DNA of 64,000 nt from Motiliproteus sp048265065 (lineage in GTDB: Bacteria > Pseudomonadota > Gammaproteobacteria > Pseudomonadales > Balneatricaceae), in contig JBLXCH010000006.1 of assembly GCA_048265065.1 (NCBI GenBank), forward strand, positions 1 through 64,000, in the 5' to 3' direction. A program made the translations under genes and the position numbers. Positions 41,832 through 50,212 of the stretch are shown in pieces; the first letter of the stretch is position 1; the number at the start of each line of letters is the position of its first letter. Under the pieces are notes generated by a model, which worked only from the letters and a program-made list of their open reading frames with translations, ran no database searches and was not told the DNA's origin.

Positions 41832-44426
41832 ATGGCACCCAAGGCAACATCCAGCAAAGATAAGAAATCACAACACACACCTATGATGCAGCAGTACTTT
41901 AAGATTAAAGCTGAGCATCAAAGTGAGCTGGTTTTTTATCGGATGGGGGATTTCTATGAACTGTTTTTTGATGACGCCAAAGAAGCCGCAACATTACTGG
42001 ATATTTCATTAACTAGCCGTGGTCATTCTGGCGGTTCACCCATTCCAATGGCAGGCATCCCCTACCATTCTGCTGATGGTTATATTGCCAAAATAGTACG
42101 TGCCGGCCGCTCTGTAGCGATTTGCGAACAAGTGGGCGACCCCGCAACAAGCAAGGGTCCAGTAGAACGAAAGGTGATGCGTATCGTAACGCCGGGCACA
42201 ATCACCGATGAAGCCTTACTTGATGAACGTCGTGATAACCTTTTAGTGGCCGTATCACGTATGCAAGAGCTCTTTGGAATCGCCACATTAGATATTAGTG
42301 GTGGGCGATTTTATGTTAGTGAAGTCAAAGGAATAGAGTCGCTGCAAGCCGAGCTTGCCCGTTTGCAACCATCAGAACTGCTCTATAACGAAAGCGATGA
42401 TTTAGGTAATGAGCTCGCAAAATACACAGGTTCAAGGGCGGTTCCGCCCTGGCATTTTGAGTTTGATACTGCAGAACGATTGCTCTGCCAGCAGTTTCAA
42501 ACCCGTGATTTGCAAGGTTTCGGCTGCTCTCATTTACACATTGCCATTTGCGCTGCTGGCTGCTTACTACAATATGCGAAAGACACGCAACGCACAGACT
42601 TACCCCACATTAGTCGTTTGCAGGTAGAGCTGGGCCAAGAGTCGGTCATCCTTGACGCTGCTACCCGTAAAAATCTGGAAATCGACATAAACCTAAGTGG
42701 CGGTAATGACAACACGTTGATGTCGGTGATTGATCGAACAGCGACACCGATGGGGAGCCGTTTATTGCGTCGTTGGCTGCATCGGCCATTACGTGATATC
42801 GAGAGAATTCAGCACCGACAACTGATGATCCAAACGATCCTCGATGGTCATCATCAAGACAATCTCTATCCATTATTAAAAAAAATTGGAGATGTTGAAC
42901 GCATCCTCGCTCGCATTGCCCTGCGCTCTGCCAGACCACGAGATTTAGAGCGTCTAGGTAACGCTTTGTCGGCATTACCGGAGCTACAACAGATCATTAG
43001 CGATAGCGATGCTGCTCCCTTAAGCCATTTAAGCACTCAAATTAGCGAATTCCCGACGCTCAGCGAACTGTTAAAAAAAGCGGTTATTGATAACCCTCCG
43101 GTTGTTATCAGAGATGGTGGCGTTATTGCTGATGGATATGATGCTGAACTGGATGAGCTCAGAGCGCTTAGTGAGAATGCCGGTGACTACCTCATCAAAT
43201 TAGAGCAGCAGGAGCGCGAAAAGACTGGGATAAGTACACTTAAAGTCGGTTACAACCGAGTGCACGGTTACTTTATCGAGATCAGCCGCGCCCAATCTGA
43301 TCAGGCACCCGTCGAATATATTCGCCGCCAAACGCTTAAGAATGCAGAACGGTTTATCACGCCTGAGCTAAAAACTTTTGAAGACAAAGCACTAAGCGCT
43401 CGTAGTCGAGCACTAGCCCGTGAAAAAGCCTTGTATGAAGAGCTGATAGAAAAGGTGGCTGAGTCGCTAGTCCCACTACAAATTTCTTCTAACGCTTTAG
43501 CTGAGCTTGATGTTCTGGTGAACCTTGCTGAGCGAGCATTACAGCTCAATTATTGTCAGCCAGTGATTGACACCCATCCAGGTTTCAACATCACCGCTGG
43601 GCGCCATTCTGTCGTCGAAGAAGTGAGCGAAAAGCCATTCGTTGCCAACAACCTAGTATTACACCCAGAAAGGCGCATGCTGATTATCACTGGCCCCAAC
43701 ATGGGGGGTAAGTCGACCTACATGCGTCAAACGGCACTGATTGTATTACTGGCTCATATCGGTAGTTATGTGCCTGCCGATAACGCAGTCATTGGTCTTG
43801 TTGATCGCATTTTCACCCGCATGGGTTCATCAGATGACCTTGCGGGTGGACGTTCGACCTTCATGGTGGAGATGACGGAAACCGCTAATATTTTACATAA
43901 CGCCACAGAACGAAGTTTAGTGTTGATGGATGAGGTAGGCCGCGGCACCAGTACTTTTGACGGCCTATCCTTAGCCCTTGCCTGCGCTCAACACCTTGCT
44001 AATCATGTTAAAGCTTTTACCTTATTTGCCACCCATTACTTTGAGCTGACTCATTTAGCCGAGCAACTTCCGGAGGCAGCGAATATCCATTTAACTGCCA
44101 CAGAACATCAAGATCAGATTATCTTCTTGCATGATGTCCATGAAGGTCCTGCAAGCCAAAGTTACGGGCTACAAGTCGCACAATTAGCAGGCGTCCCTAC
44201 AGCCGTTATCAATCAAGCAAAAGAAACACTTTTTCAACTCGAAAGCGACAATAGCCAGCTATCATCATCAGCGTCATTGAATCTCCAACAACCGCTGCAA
44301 AACGATCTGTTTTCTATCTCTGTCAACAGCCCCATTGACGATCTCTTAGATGACATCGACCCTGATAACCTGTCGCCTCGTGAAGCACTTGAAGCACTTT
44401 ACCGTCTTAAAGCGCTGCAAAAATAA
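41832..44426 (+). CDS. mutS: MutS DNA mismatch recognition ATPase
   Basis: This is an 864-residue MutS (853 in E. coli). The mismatch-wedge Phe-x-Glu motif is in RMGDFYELFFDDAK (about residue 39). Then come connector, core and clamp domains, and the ATPase with Walker A GPNMGGKST and Walker B LVLMDEVGRGTST. A C-terminal tail follows. It binds mismatches and recruits MutL. It is convergent with rpoS and shares a bidirectional terminator. It is the only large plus-strand gene in the right half. Confidence 0.98.
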   Translation: MAPKATSSKDKKSQHTPMMQQYFKIKAEHQSELVFYRMGDFYELFFDDAKEAATLLDISLTSRGHSGGSPIPMAGIPYHSADGYIAKIVRAGRSVAICEQVGDPATSKGPVERKVMRIVTPGTITDEALLDERRDNLLVAVSRMQELFGIATLDISGGRFYVSEVKGIESLQAELARLQPSELLYNESDDLGNELAKYTGSRAVPPWHFEFDTAERLLCQQFQTRDLQGFGCSHLHIAICAAGCLLQYAKDTQRTDLPHISRLQVELGQESVILDAATRKNLEIDINLSGGNDNTLMSVIDRTATPMGSRLLRRWLHRPLRDIERIQHRQLMIQTILDGHHQDNLYPLLKKIGDVERILARIALRSARPRDLERLGNALSALPELQQIISDSDAAPLSHLSTQISEFPTLSELLKKAVIDNPPVVIRDGGVIADGYDAELDELRALSENAGDYLIKLEQQEREKTGISTLKVGYNRVHGYFIEISRAQSDQAPVEYIRRQTLKNAERFITPELKTFEDKALSARSRALAREKALYEELIEKVAESLVPLQISSNALAELDVLVNLAERALQLNYCQPVIDTHPGFNITAGRHSVVEEVSEKPFVANNLVLHPERRMLIITGPNMGGKSTYMRQTALIVLLAHIGSYVPADNAVIGLVDRIFTRMGSSDDLAGGRSTFMVEMTETANILHNATERSLVLMDEVGRGTSTFDGLSLALACAQHLANHVKAFTLFATHYFELTHLAEQLPEAANIHLTATEHQDQIIFLHDVHEGPASQSYGLQVAQLAGVPTAVINQAKETLFQLESDNSQLSSSASLNLQQPLQNDLFSISVNSPIDDLLDDIDPDNLSPREALEALYRLKALQK

Positions 44427-44443
44427 CTGCTGTTTAGAGCAAT

Positions 44444-44472
44444 AAAAAAGGGAGCCAAGGCTCCCTTTTTTT
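44444..44472. terminator. Bidirectional terminator between mutS and rpoS
   Basis: GGGAGCC-AA-GGCTCCC is a perfect 7-bp stem with an A-run before and a T-run after, so it ends both converging transcripts. It leaves only 65 bp between the two genes; no fdxA or RsmZ-type gene is present, unlike in Pseudomonas. Confidence 0.95.
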
Positions 44473-44491
44473 CCAACATGACTTAAGGTGC

Positions 44492-45445
44492 TCACTCTAG
44501 AATGTCTACACCTGATAAGCCATTGTTCTCAACAATCTCACGTAGTCGACGTAACGCCTCTACTTGAATCTGTCTTACTCGTTCGCGGGTTAAGCCTATT
44601 TCTTTACCGACTTCCTCAAGCGTTGACATTTCATAGCCGCGTAGGCCGAAACGACGAGATAATACCTCGCTATGTTTTTCCGGTAATGAGTCCATCCACT
44701 CATCTAAGCGACCAATCAAATTGGTATTCTGCAACCAACTTTCTGGATCAGCAGCTTCTGTATCCGGGATCGTTTCAATGAGGGATTTTTCACTGTCAGA
44801 ACCCATTGGAACATCAACTGAGCTAACTCGCTCATTTAAGCCCATCATACGTTTTACATTATCTACCGGCTTATCCAGCATTTCTGCTATTTCTTCACAG
44901 GTAGGCTCATGATCTAGCTTTTGCGCGAGTTGACGCGCTGCTCTCAAGTAGACATTAAGCTCTTTTACCACATGAATAGGTAAACGAATTGTTCGTGTCT
45001 GGTTCATTAGAGCACGTTCAATTGTTTGGCGAATCCACCATGTAGCATAAGTTGAAAAACGGAAGCCGCGCTCGGGGTCAAACTTTTCCACCGCGCGGAT
45101 AAGACCCAGATTACCTTCTTCGATGAGATCTAAAAGCGTCAGGCCTCTGTTGATGTAACGACGTGATATTTTAACGACAAGACGAAGGTTGCTTTCAATC
45201 ATTCGCTTGCGAGCTGCTTCGTCGCCTTTTAGTGATAGACGTGAGAAATAGACTTCTTCTTCGGCCGATAACAACGGCGAAAAGCCTATCTCGTTAAGAT
45301 AAAGCTGCGTGGCATCAAGATGCTTTGCTTGCACAAGGTCTTCATGAACCTCACTGCGTGCTTTTTCTACTATGCTTTCATCGACGGCACTATCCACCAA
45401 TGCACCATCATTAACGTCAGCGTCAAATTTCAGTACTTTTCCCAT
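44492..45445 (-). CDS. rpoS: RNA polymerase sigma factor RpoS
   Basis: From ATG at 45445 (AGGAGGT six bases upstream; the frame extends to 45472 without support) this is 317 residues. Regions are sigma1.2 (TQLYLNEIGFSPLLSAEEE), sigma2 (RLVVKISRRYINRGLTLLDLIEEGN with RFSTYATWWIRQTIERALMN), sigma3 (LNVYLRAARQLAQKLDHEP) and sigma4 (VGKEIGLTRERVRQIQVEAL). It directs the general stress and stationary-phase response. It follows nlpD, whose coding region usually holds an rpoS promoter. Confidence 0.97.
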   Translation of the reverse strand: MGKVLKFDADVNDGALVDSAVDESIVEKARSEVHEDLVQAKHLDATQLYLNEIGFSPLLSAEEEVYFSRLSLKGDEAARKRMIESNLRLVVKISRRYINRGLTLLDLIEEGNLGLIRAVEKFDPERGFRFSTYATWWIRQTIERALMNQTRTIRLPIHVVKELNVYLRAARQLAQKLDHEPTCEEIAEMLDKPVDNVKRMMGLNERVSSVDVPMGSDSEKSLIETIPDTEAADPESWLQNTNLIGRLDEWMDSLPEKHSEVLSRRFGLRGYEMSTLEEVGKEIGLTRERVRQIQVEALRRLREIVENNGLSGVDILE

Positions 45446-45502
45446 CCTGTACCTCCTGCCCATCGATTCCATTTCCGGGAGTATTTATTATTTTTATCTT
45501 TT

Positions 45503-46321
45503 TTAAGGCAAATATTTTAACGGATTAACCGGTTTTCCATCTTTGCGGATTTCAAAGTGCAGCATTGGCCTCGTTGCCCCACTGTCTCCTACTTCAGCAA
45601 TTTTGGCCCCTCGTTTAATACGATCCTTCTCTTCAACGAGCAACTTACTGTTATGCGCATATGCACTTAAAAATTGATTATTATGTTTTATGATTACCAG
45701 ATTACCATAGCCTAATAACCCACTGCCTGCATAGACCACTTCACCAGCTGCTGCCGCTTTTACAGCTTTTCCTTTTTCCGCGGCAATATTAATGCCCTTA
45801 TTCAGCGTACCTTTCTCACTAAACCTTTGAATGATTTTTCCTTGTAGGGGCCAAGCCCATGCGACTTTAGTCGATACGGAAGCCACCTTCGCTGGTTCAG
45901 ATTTCTTTTTTACGCTGTTTCTTTTCTCTTGGATTGGCTTATTAGATGATATTTTTTCACTTTTCTTCGGAGCCGCTGTTGCCGAAAGGTTTATCAATTG
46001 ACCCGGGTATATTTTATAGTTTGAATCAATGCCGTTAGCTCTCGCTAAAGTTTGAAAATCTTTGCCATAACGAAATGCAATGGCATATAACGTATCACCT
46101 TTTTCAACGCGATAAATATTCTGCCCTGCGAGCGATTTATGCGTAGCAGTATAGATGTGCGGTTTTTTTGAAGCAGAGACAGTTCGGTCACTAACAGGGG
46201 CATAGCTACCGCCCCCACAAGCAGATAACAACGCAGTAAATAACAGGATCACAACGGCCCGGAAAGCGGATGTTTTCCATGTTAAGCGAGAGGCTGCTGT
46301 TGTATCCATTACTGCTAACAA
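45503..46321 (-). CDS. nlpD: NlpD-like lipoprotein with LysM and degenerate LytM domain
   Basis: This 272-residue lipoprotein has signal and lipobox LLSAC, a LysM domain (IYRVEKGDTLYAIAFRYG to GQLINL, about 70-112) and a C-terminal M23/LytM fold. Zinc-ligand positions are altered: NKGIN where active enzymes have H-x-G-I-D, and PMLHFE instead of HLHFE. It should therefore not cut peptidoglycan but activate an amidase such as AmiC at the septum, as E. coli NlpD does. A TTG at 46321 has AGGA nine bases upstream; ATG 46309 is the alternative start. Confidence 0.92.
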   Translation of the reverse strand: MLAVMDTTAASRLTWKTSAFRAVVILLFTALLSACGGGSYAPVSDRTVSASKKPHIYTATHKSLAGQNIYRVEKGDTLYAIAFRYGKDFQTLARANGIDSNYKIYPGQLINLSATAAPKKSEKISSNKPIQEKRNSVKKKSEPAKVASVSTKVAWAWPLQGKIIQRFSEKGTLNKGINIAAEKGKAVKAAAAGEVVYAGSGLLGYGNLVIIKHNNQFLSAYAHNSKLLVEEKDRIKRGAKIAEVGDSGATRPMLHFEIRKDGKPVNPLKYLP

Positions 46322-46332
46322 GCAAAGGTTTC

Positions 46333-47259
46333 CTAGGTTTTTGTCATCATCCGTTCAATACCCAACACCAGCAATGCGCCGATTGCGGCGAGCAATACAG
46401 CTTGCCATATCATTGGGTCAAAGCCCGATAAATGTTGGTAGCTCATTGGTAAGATGTTGTCTTGCATCACAGGTACTTGCTCCCCATGACTATTAATACG
46501 GTATGAAACCGTATATTTCCATGGCCACACTTTATTTAGCGAACCCAACATAAACCCTGTTAATACAACGATCGTAAGATCATGGGCTCTTTTGAACATC
46601 CAAGACAATAGATGAGAAAACGATAGCAAACCAACAACACAACCGCCAAGAAAAGAGCCAATTAGCAGGAAGTCTAGCGTTTTAATGGCGTTTAAAACTG
46701 GGGCATACATCCCCATGAGTAATAACAAAAAACTGCCCGAAATACCCGGTAAAATCATTGCGCAAATAGCAATACTTCCTGCCATAAAGACAGTCAACGG
46801 CGTCACCAAAGCTTCGGCCGGAGCAATAATTGTTAGGGTATAAGACACCGCAATACCGATGCCTAACGCCATAAGGTAATTGATATTCCACTGCCCTATT
46901 TGCTTTAGCATCCACACCGCAGAGCTAAGAATAAGACCAAAGAAAAAACTCCAGATGAGAACAGGATGAACCTCTAATAAGTAGATAATAGCTCGTGACA
47001 AAACAGCAATACTGGTGAGTATCCCGGCTAATAAAACAAGCAAAAATGTGCCGTTAATGTGTCGCCAAAACGCCCCAGCACCTTGCTTAAATAATATTTT
47101 CAGGGCAAATGGGTTTATGTTTTTGATAGAGTTCAGCAGGGTTTCATAAATCCCCGTGATAAAGGCAACAGTACCGCCAGAAACGCCAGGAACTACGTCA
47201 GCTGCCCCCATCGCAATGCCTCGTACCCACACGCCTGCCAACCGCTTCATTCGCCCCAT
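46333..47259 (-). CDS. DUF368 (PopT-family) polyprenyl-phosphate transporter
   Basis: This 308-residue inner membrane protein has about eight to nine helices. It has the DUF368 hallmark GAADVVPGVSGGTVAFITGIYE near the N-terminus and a related second stretch, MILPGISGSFLLLLMGMY, suggesting two inverted repeats. DUF368 (PopT) proteins return undecaprenyl phosphate across the inner membrane for cell-wall synthesis. It lies between pcm and nlpD on the same strand with 11-bp gaps, linking lipid-carrier recycling to the nlpD-rpoS operon. ATG three codons in is an alternative start. Confidence 0.88.
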   Translation of the reverse strand: MGRMKRLAGVWVRGIAMGAADVVPGVSGGTVAFITGIYETLLNSIKNINPFALKILFKQGAGAFWRHINGTFLLVLLAGILTSIAVLSRAIIYLLEVHPVLIWSFFFGLILSSAVWMLKQIGQWNINYLMALGIGIAVSYTLTIIAPAEALVTPLTVFMAGSIAICAMILPGISGSFLLLLMGMYAPVLNAIKTLDFLLIGSFLGGCVVGLLSFSHLLSWMFKRAHDLTIVVLTGFMLGSLNKVWPWKYTVSYRINSHGEQVPVMQDNILPMSYQHLSGFDPMIWQAVLLAAIGALLVLGIERMMTKT

Positions 47260-47270
47260 ATAACCCCTTA

Positions 47271-47906
47271 TTACCTTACCGAGCCACTTAGCATCGGAAC
47301 AAATTTCGCTTCTTCAATGACCTGATGTTTGTAGTCATACTCAGAGACACGTTCAATCAAGCGAAGTTCTTGTTTTCTTCCGCCCACAGGGAGCACTAGG
47401 CGCCCCCCAACGGCTAACTGCTCTAATAGTTCCGAAGGGACTTCCTCAGGAGCGGCTGCACATAAGATTCCGTCAAACGGCCCTTTATCAGGCCACCCAA
47501 AACCACCATCAGCATGCTTGTAATGCACATTGCGTAAACGTAGTTGGATTAAACGTGACTTAGCTTTTTCTTGTAATGGATGAATACGTTCAACACTATA
47601 GAGTTGCTTAACCAGGCAACATAGAACTGCAGTTTGGTAGCCGGAACCTGTTCCGATTTCCAACACCCGCTTAAGCTCCCCTCCTGCTAACAATAACTCC
47701 GTCATTTTCGCTACGGTATAAGGCTGAGAAATAGTTTGGTTATAACCAATAGGTAACGCGGTATCTTCATAAGCGCGATGAGACAGCGCTTCATCAACGA
47801 ACAAATGACGAGGCACTTGGCGAAGCACATCAAGGACCCGCATATCATTAATGCCTGCGTCGATAAGTCGGGTTACTAAGCGATCACGTGTTCGCTGGGA
47901 GGTCAT
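47271..47906 (-). CDS. pcm: Protein-L-isoaspartate O-methyltransferase
   Basis: From ATG at 47906 (GAAGG seven bases upstream) this is 211 residues, like the 208 of E. coli; an in-frame extension to 47957 would overlap surE. It has the S-adenosylmethionine-binding motif VLEIGTGSGYQTAVL and the family N-terminus ending in VPRHLFVDEAL. It methylates isoaspartyl residues to start repair of aged proteins. It follows surE by 22 bp, the usual pairing. Confidence 0.95.
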   Translation of the reverse strand: MTSQRTRDRLVTRLIDAGINDMRVLDVLRQVPRHLFVDEALSHRAYEDTALPIGYNQTISQPYTVAKMTELLLAGGELKRVLEIGTGSGYQTAVLCCLVKQLYSVERIHPLQEKAKSRLIQLRLRNVHYKHADGGFGWPDKGPFDGILCAAAPEEVPSELLEQLAVGGRLVLPVGGRKQELRLIERVSEYDYKHQVIEEAKFVPMLSGSVR

Positions 47907-47928
47907 CCCAATGCCTTCAAAAGTGAGA

Positions 47929-48675
47929 CTAGTCAACGCTGCTCTCCAACCAAGCACCGATATTATCTAAATCGGAATATCGGGTCATATCAGCCTGAAT
48001 CGGCGTCACCGAGACATAACCTTCGGCAATAGCATAAAAATCAGTTCCTGGGCCATCATCTTCGGCGTCTGCTGCTGCCGAAATCCAATAACGCTCTTTC
48101 CCTCTAGGGTCGATAACTTTGACTGGATTACCAGAATAAAAACGGTGTCCCAAACGAGTCACATGAATGCCTTTAATTTCGCTTAGCGGTAGGTCAGGCA
48201 CGTTCACATTGAGAACAGTTCGTCTCGGCACAGTTAACTGGCTAATTTTTTCAACCAGATCAGCGGCTACAACAGCAGCTGTTTCAAAATACGTATGACC
48301 CACTAGTGATATTGCAATCGAAGGATAATCAAGATTACGCCCTTCTAACGCCGCAGCAACTGTGCCTGAATACAACACATCATCACCAAGGTTTGCCCCT
48401 GCATTAACGCCAGAAACCACAATATCGGGTTTTTGATTGAGCAGACCAGAAAGCCCAAGATGCACACAATCGGTAGGGGTACCATTAACACTAATAAACC
48501 CGTTGCTATGAGTGATCGCTTCTAGCGGCCTATCAAGGGTTAATGATTGACTTGCCCCACTCTTATTTTGATCAGGTGCCACGACATCCACACTCGCTAG
48601 GCGAGCCATTTCTGCGGCTAGCGCTGCTAAACCCGGCGCATGAACGCCATCATCATTAGAAACAAGAATATGCAT
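47929..48675 (-). CDS. surE: SurE 5'-nucleotidase / survival protein
   Basis: This 248-residue protein has the metal-binding LVSNDDGVHAPG at the start, the NKSGASQSLTLDRPL nucleotide loop and SGVNAGANLGDDVLYSGTVAAA. It dephosphorylates nucleoside monophosphates and short polyphosphate. It lies 2 bp after truD and before pcm, the standard order. Confidence 0.97.
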   Translation of the reverse strand: MHILVSNDDGVHAPGLAALAAEMARLASVDVVAPDQNKSGASQSLTLDRPLEAITHSNGFISVNGTPTDCVHLGLSGLLNQKPDIVVSGVNAGANLGDDVLYSGTVAAALEGRNLDYPSIAISLVGHTYFETAAVVAADLVEKISQLTVPRRTVLNVNVPDLPLSEIKGIHVTRLGHRFYSGNPVKVIDPRGKERYWISAAADAEDDGPGTDFYAIAEGYVSVTPIQADMTRYSDLDNIGAWLESSVD

Positions 48676-48677
48676 GA

Positions 48678-49739
48678 TTACTCACTCTCGATCGCTGTAT
48701 CGATTTGGCTAGTTTGGTAATCACAAATCTCACGCAATACTGATGTTGCAAAACACCCTACCGGTAGCTCGAACTGCAGCCTAAGTTGGTCAGGCTGTAT
48801 TTCCCAGTTTAATGTTTTCAACGCAATACGGATAGCGCGTCGTTCATTCACTAAGCCGTTTTTTTGTAAGGATTCAGCCCACTTAGCAAATTCATTTACC
48901 ACTTGCTGTTCAATTTCAAGCGTCTGCCCGCTTGGCAACGTTCGTCCTCTTCCAACCAAGAGAGCAGTAGGATGGAGCGTTAATCGATCCAATTGCTGCT
49001 GTTCGTTGAGGTCTTCACCGGTAGATGGCGTAGTGGAATGTAATTGGCTACTGCCTTCAAGCATCAAAATATCTCCCGCAATAACGCGGTCAAAAGATGA
49101 GCGTTTTAAGCGTTCTGCCAGCTGTAGATTGAACAAGTAACTTCGTGCGGCTGACAAGTAGAATCCCTTTAGCTGCCGATTTTTAACTCTCAGCTCGCCT
49201 GCAAACCATGATGCTGCGCCGGTGAGATTTCCAGCGTCGATGCCGAATCGCTGTTCACCAAAATAATTTGGCACTCCTTTTTGGCGCATTTGCTGCAATC
49301 TATTTTCCAAATCCCCGTCGCATTTCAAATCTCGAATAACAACAGTGAAGGCATTGCCTTGGTGACCACCTCGTTTCAATTTACGCGTATGACGAGAGGC
49401 TTGCAGAATACGAATGTCATCTGACTCTAACGTGGACCAATCGGGGTCTTCTTTGCCAGGTAGCCAGACACTAAACCATTGGGTAGTCAATGCGTGTCGG
49501 TCTTTGAGGCCTGCGTAAGCCACATCTTGAGGTCTAACACCGGCAACCTGCGCAATTTGTTTCGCTACCCACTGTGTATTTTGGCTGCGCTTTTGGATAT
49601 GCAAATACAAGTGTTCACCGGCACCCGCAAAATCCGTATCAAGCTGCTCGTTCACTTGAAAGTCTTCAGGAATAGACCGAATAGTTCCAGAGCAAGGAGG
49701 GGGAGAAAAATAACGAGGGAAATCGAGAGAAAATTCCAA
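48678..49739 (-). CDS. truD: tRNA pseudouridine(13) synthase TruD
   Basis: This 353-residue protein has the catalytic aspartate in YAGLKDRHALTTQWFSV and the TruD-specific insertion domain with PNYFGEQRFG. It converts U13 of tRNA-Glu to pseudouridine. It directly follows ftsB by 22 bp; ispD and ispF, which commonly lie between them, are not here. Confidence 0.95.
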   Translation of the reverse strand: MEFSLDFPRYFSPPPCSGTIRSIPEDFQVNEQLDTDFAGAGEHLYLHIQKRSQNTQWVAKQIAQVAGVRPQDVAYAGLKDRHALTTQWFSVWLPGKEDPDWSTLESDDIRILQASRHTRKLKRGGHQGNAFTVVIRDLKCDGDLENRLQQMRQKGVPNYFGEQRFGIDAGNLTGAASWFAGELRVKNRQLKGFYLSAARSYLFNLQLAERLKRSSFDRVIAGDILMLEGSSQLHSTTPSTGEDLNEQQQLDRLTLHPTALLVGRGRTLPSGQTLEIEQQVVNEFAKWAESLQKNGLVNERRAIRIALKTLNWEIQPDQLRLQFELPVGCFATSVLREICDYQTSQIDTAIESE

Positions 49740-49761
49740 GCAGTAACCTTAATGTAAAGCG

Positions 49762-50040
49762 TTAATTTGTGGATTCAGGGAGTAAGAAAAAGGTTTCCCC
49801 ATCGCGGACCATGCCAAGCTCAGCTCGTGCTCGCTCTTCAATGGCGGCTAAACCACTGCGTAAATCATTCACCTCAGCCATTAAGGCTTGATTCCGTGTT
49901 GCTAGCTTGTCATTTTCACGCTGCTGCTCTTCAATGGATGCCTCCAAAGCCCACACCGATGGCAAGCTGCCTTCACCCAACCAGAGGCGATATTGTAGTC
50001 CCGCAAACATGAGCAGCAATACGACAATCAACGTGCGCAC
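49762..50040 (-). CDS. ftsB: Cell division protein FtsB
   Basis: This 92-residue bitopic protein has a membrane helix (3-17), then a coiled coil (about 29-68, SIEEQQRENDKLATRNQALM), then the conserved C-terminal ERARAELGMVRDGETFF. It forms the FtsQLB complex that switches on septal wall synthesis. It is preceded by eno and a terminator, so it needs its own promoter in the 170-bp gap. Confidence 0.95.
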   Translation of the reverse strand: MRTLIVVLLLMFAGLQYRLWLGEGSLPSVWALEASIEEQQRENDKLATRNQALMAEVNDLRSGLAAIEERARAELGMVRDGETFFLLPESTN

Positions 50041-50135
50041 TTGGTCTCCAATTCTAACAGTAGATGAATGTAGTTTACCGCGAATTCCACTTTTATAAGT
50101 TTCAGACTATCAGCAATTAAGCCTTCAGCAAAAAG

Positions 50136-50164
50136 AAAAAAGGGAGCTTAGCTCCCTTTTATTT
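50136..50164 (-). terminator. Rho-independent terminator of eno
   Basis: GGGAGC and GCTCCC pair across a TAA/TTA loop, and the A- and T-runs on both sides extend the stem and provide a T-tail on the minus strand. It lies 49 bp after the eno stop and 96 bp before ftsB. Confidence 0.9.
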
Positions 50165-50212
50165 ATTCAAGTCACTGTAGTTTCTAGCGACCAAATGTAG
50201 CGTTTTTTTAGC

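Noticed and set aside
42013..43948. Minus-strand frames within mutS
   Set aside because: mutS is intact and conserved throughout; the frames have no family features.
45446..45472. Longer RpoS start at 45472
   Set aside because: The inner ATG at 45445 has AGGAGGT six bases upstream, while the outer one has no ribosome site.
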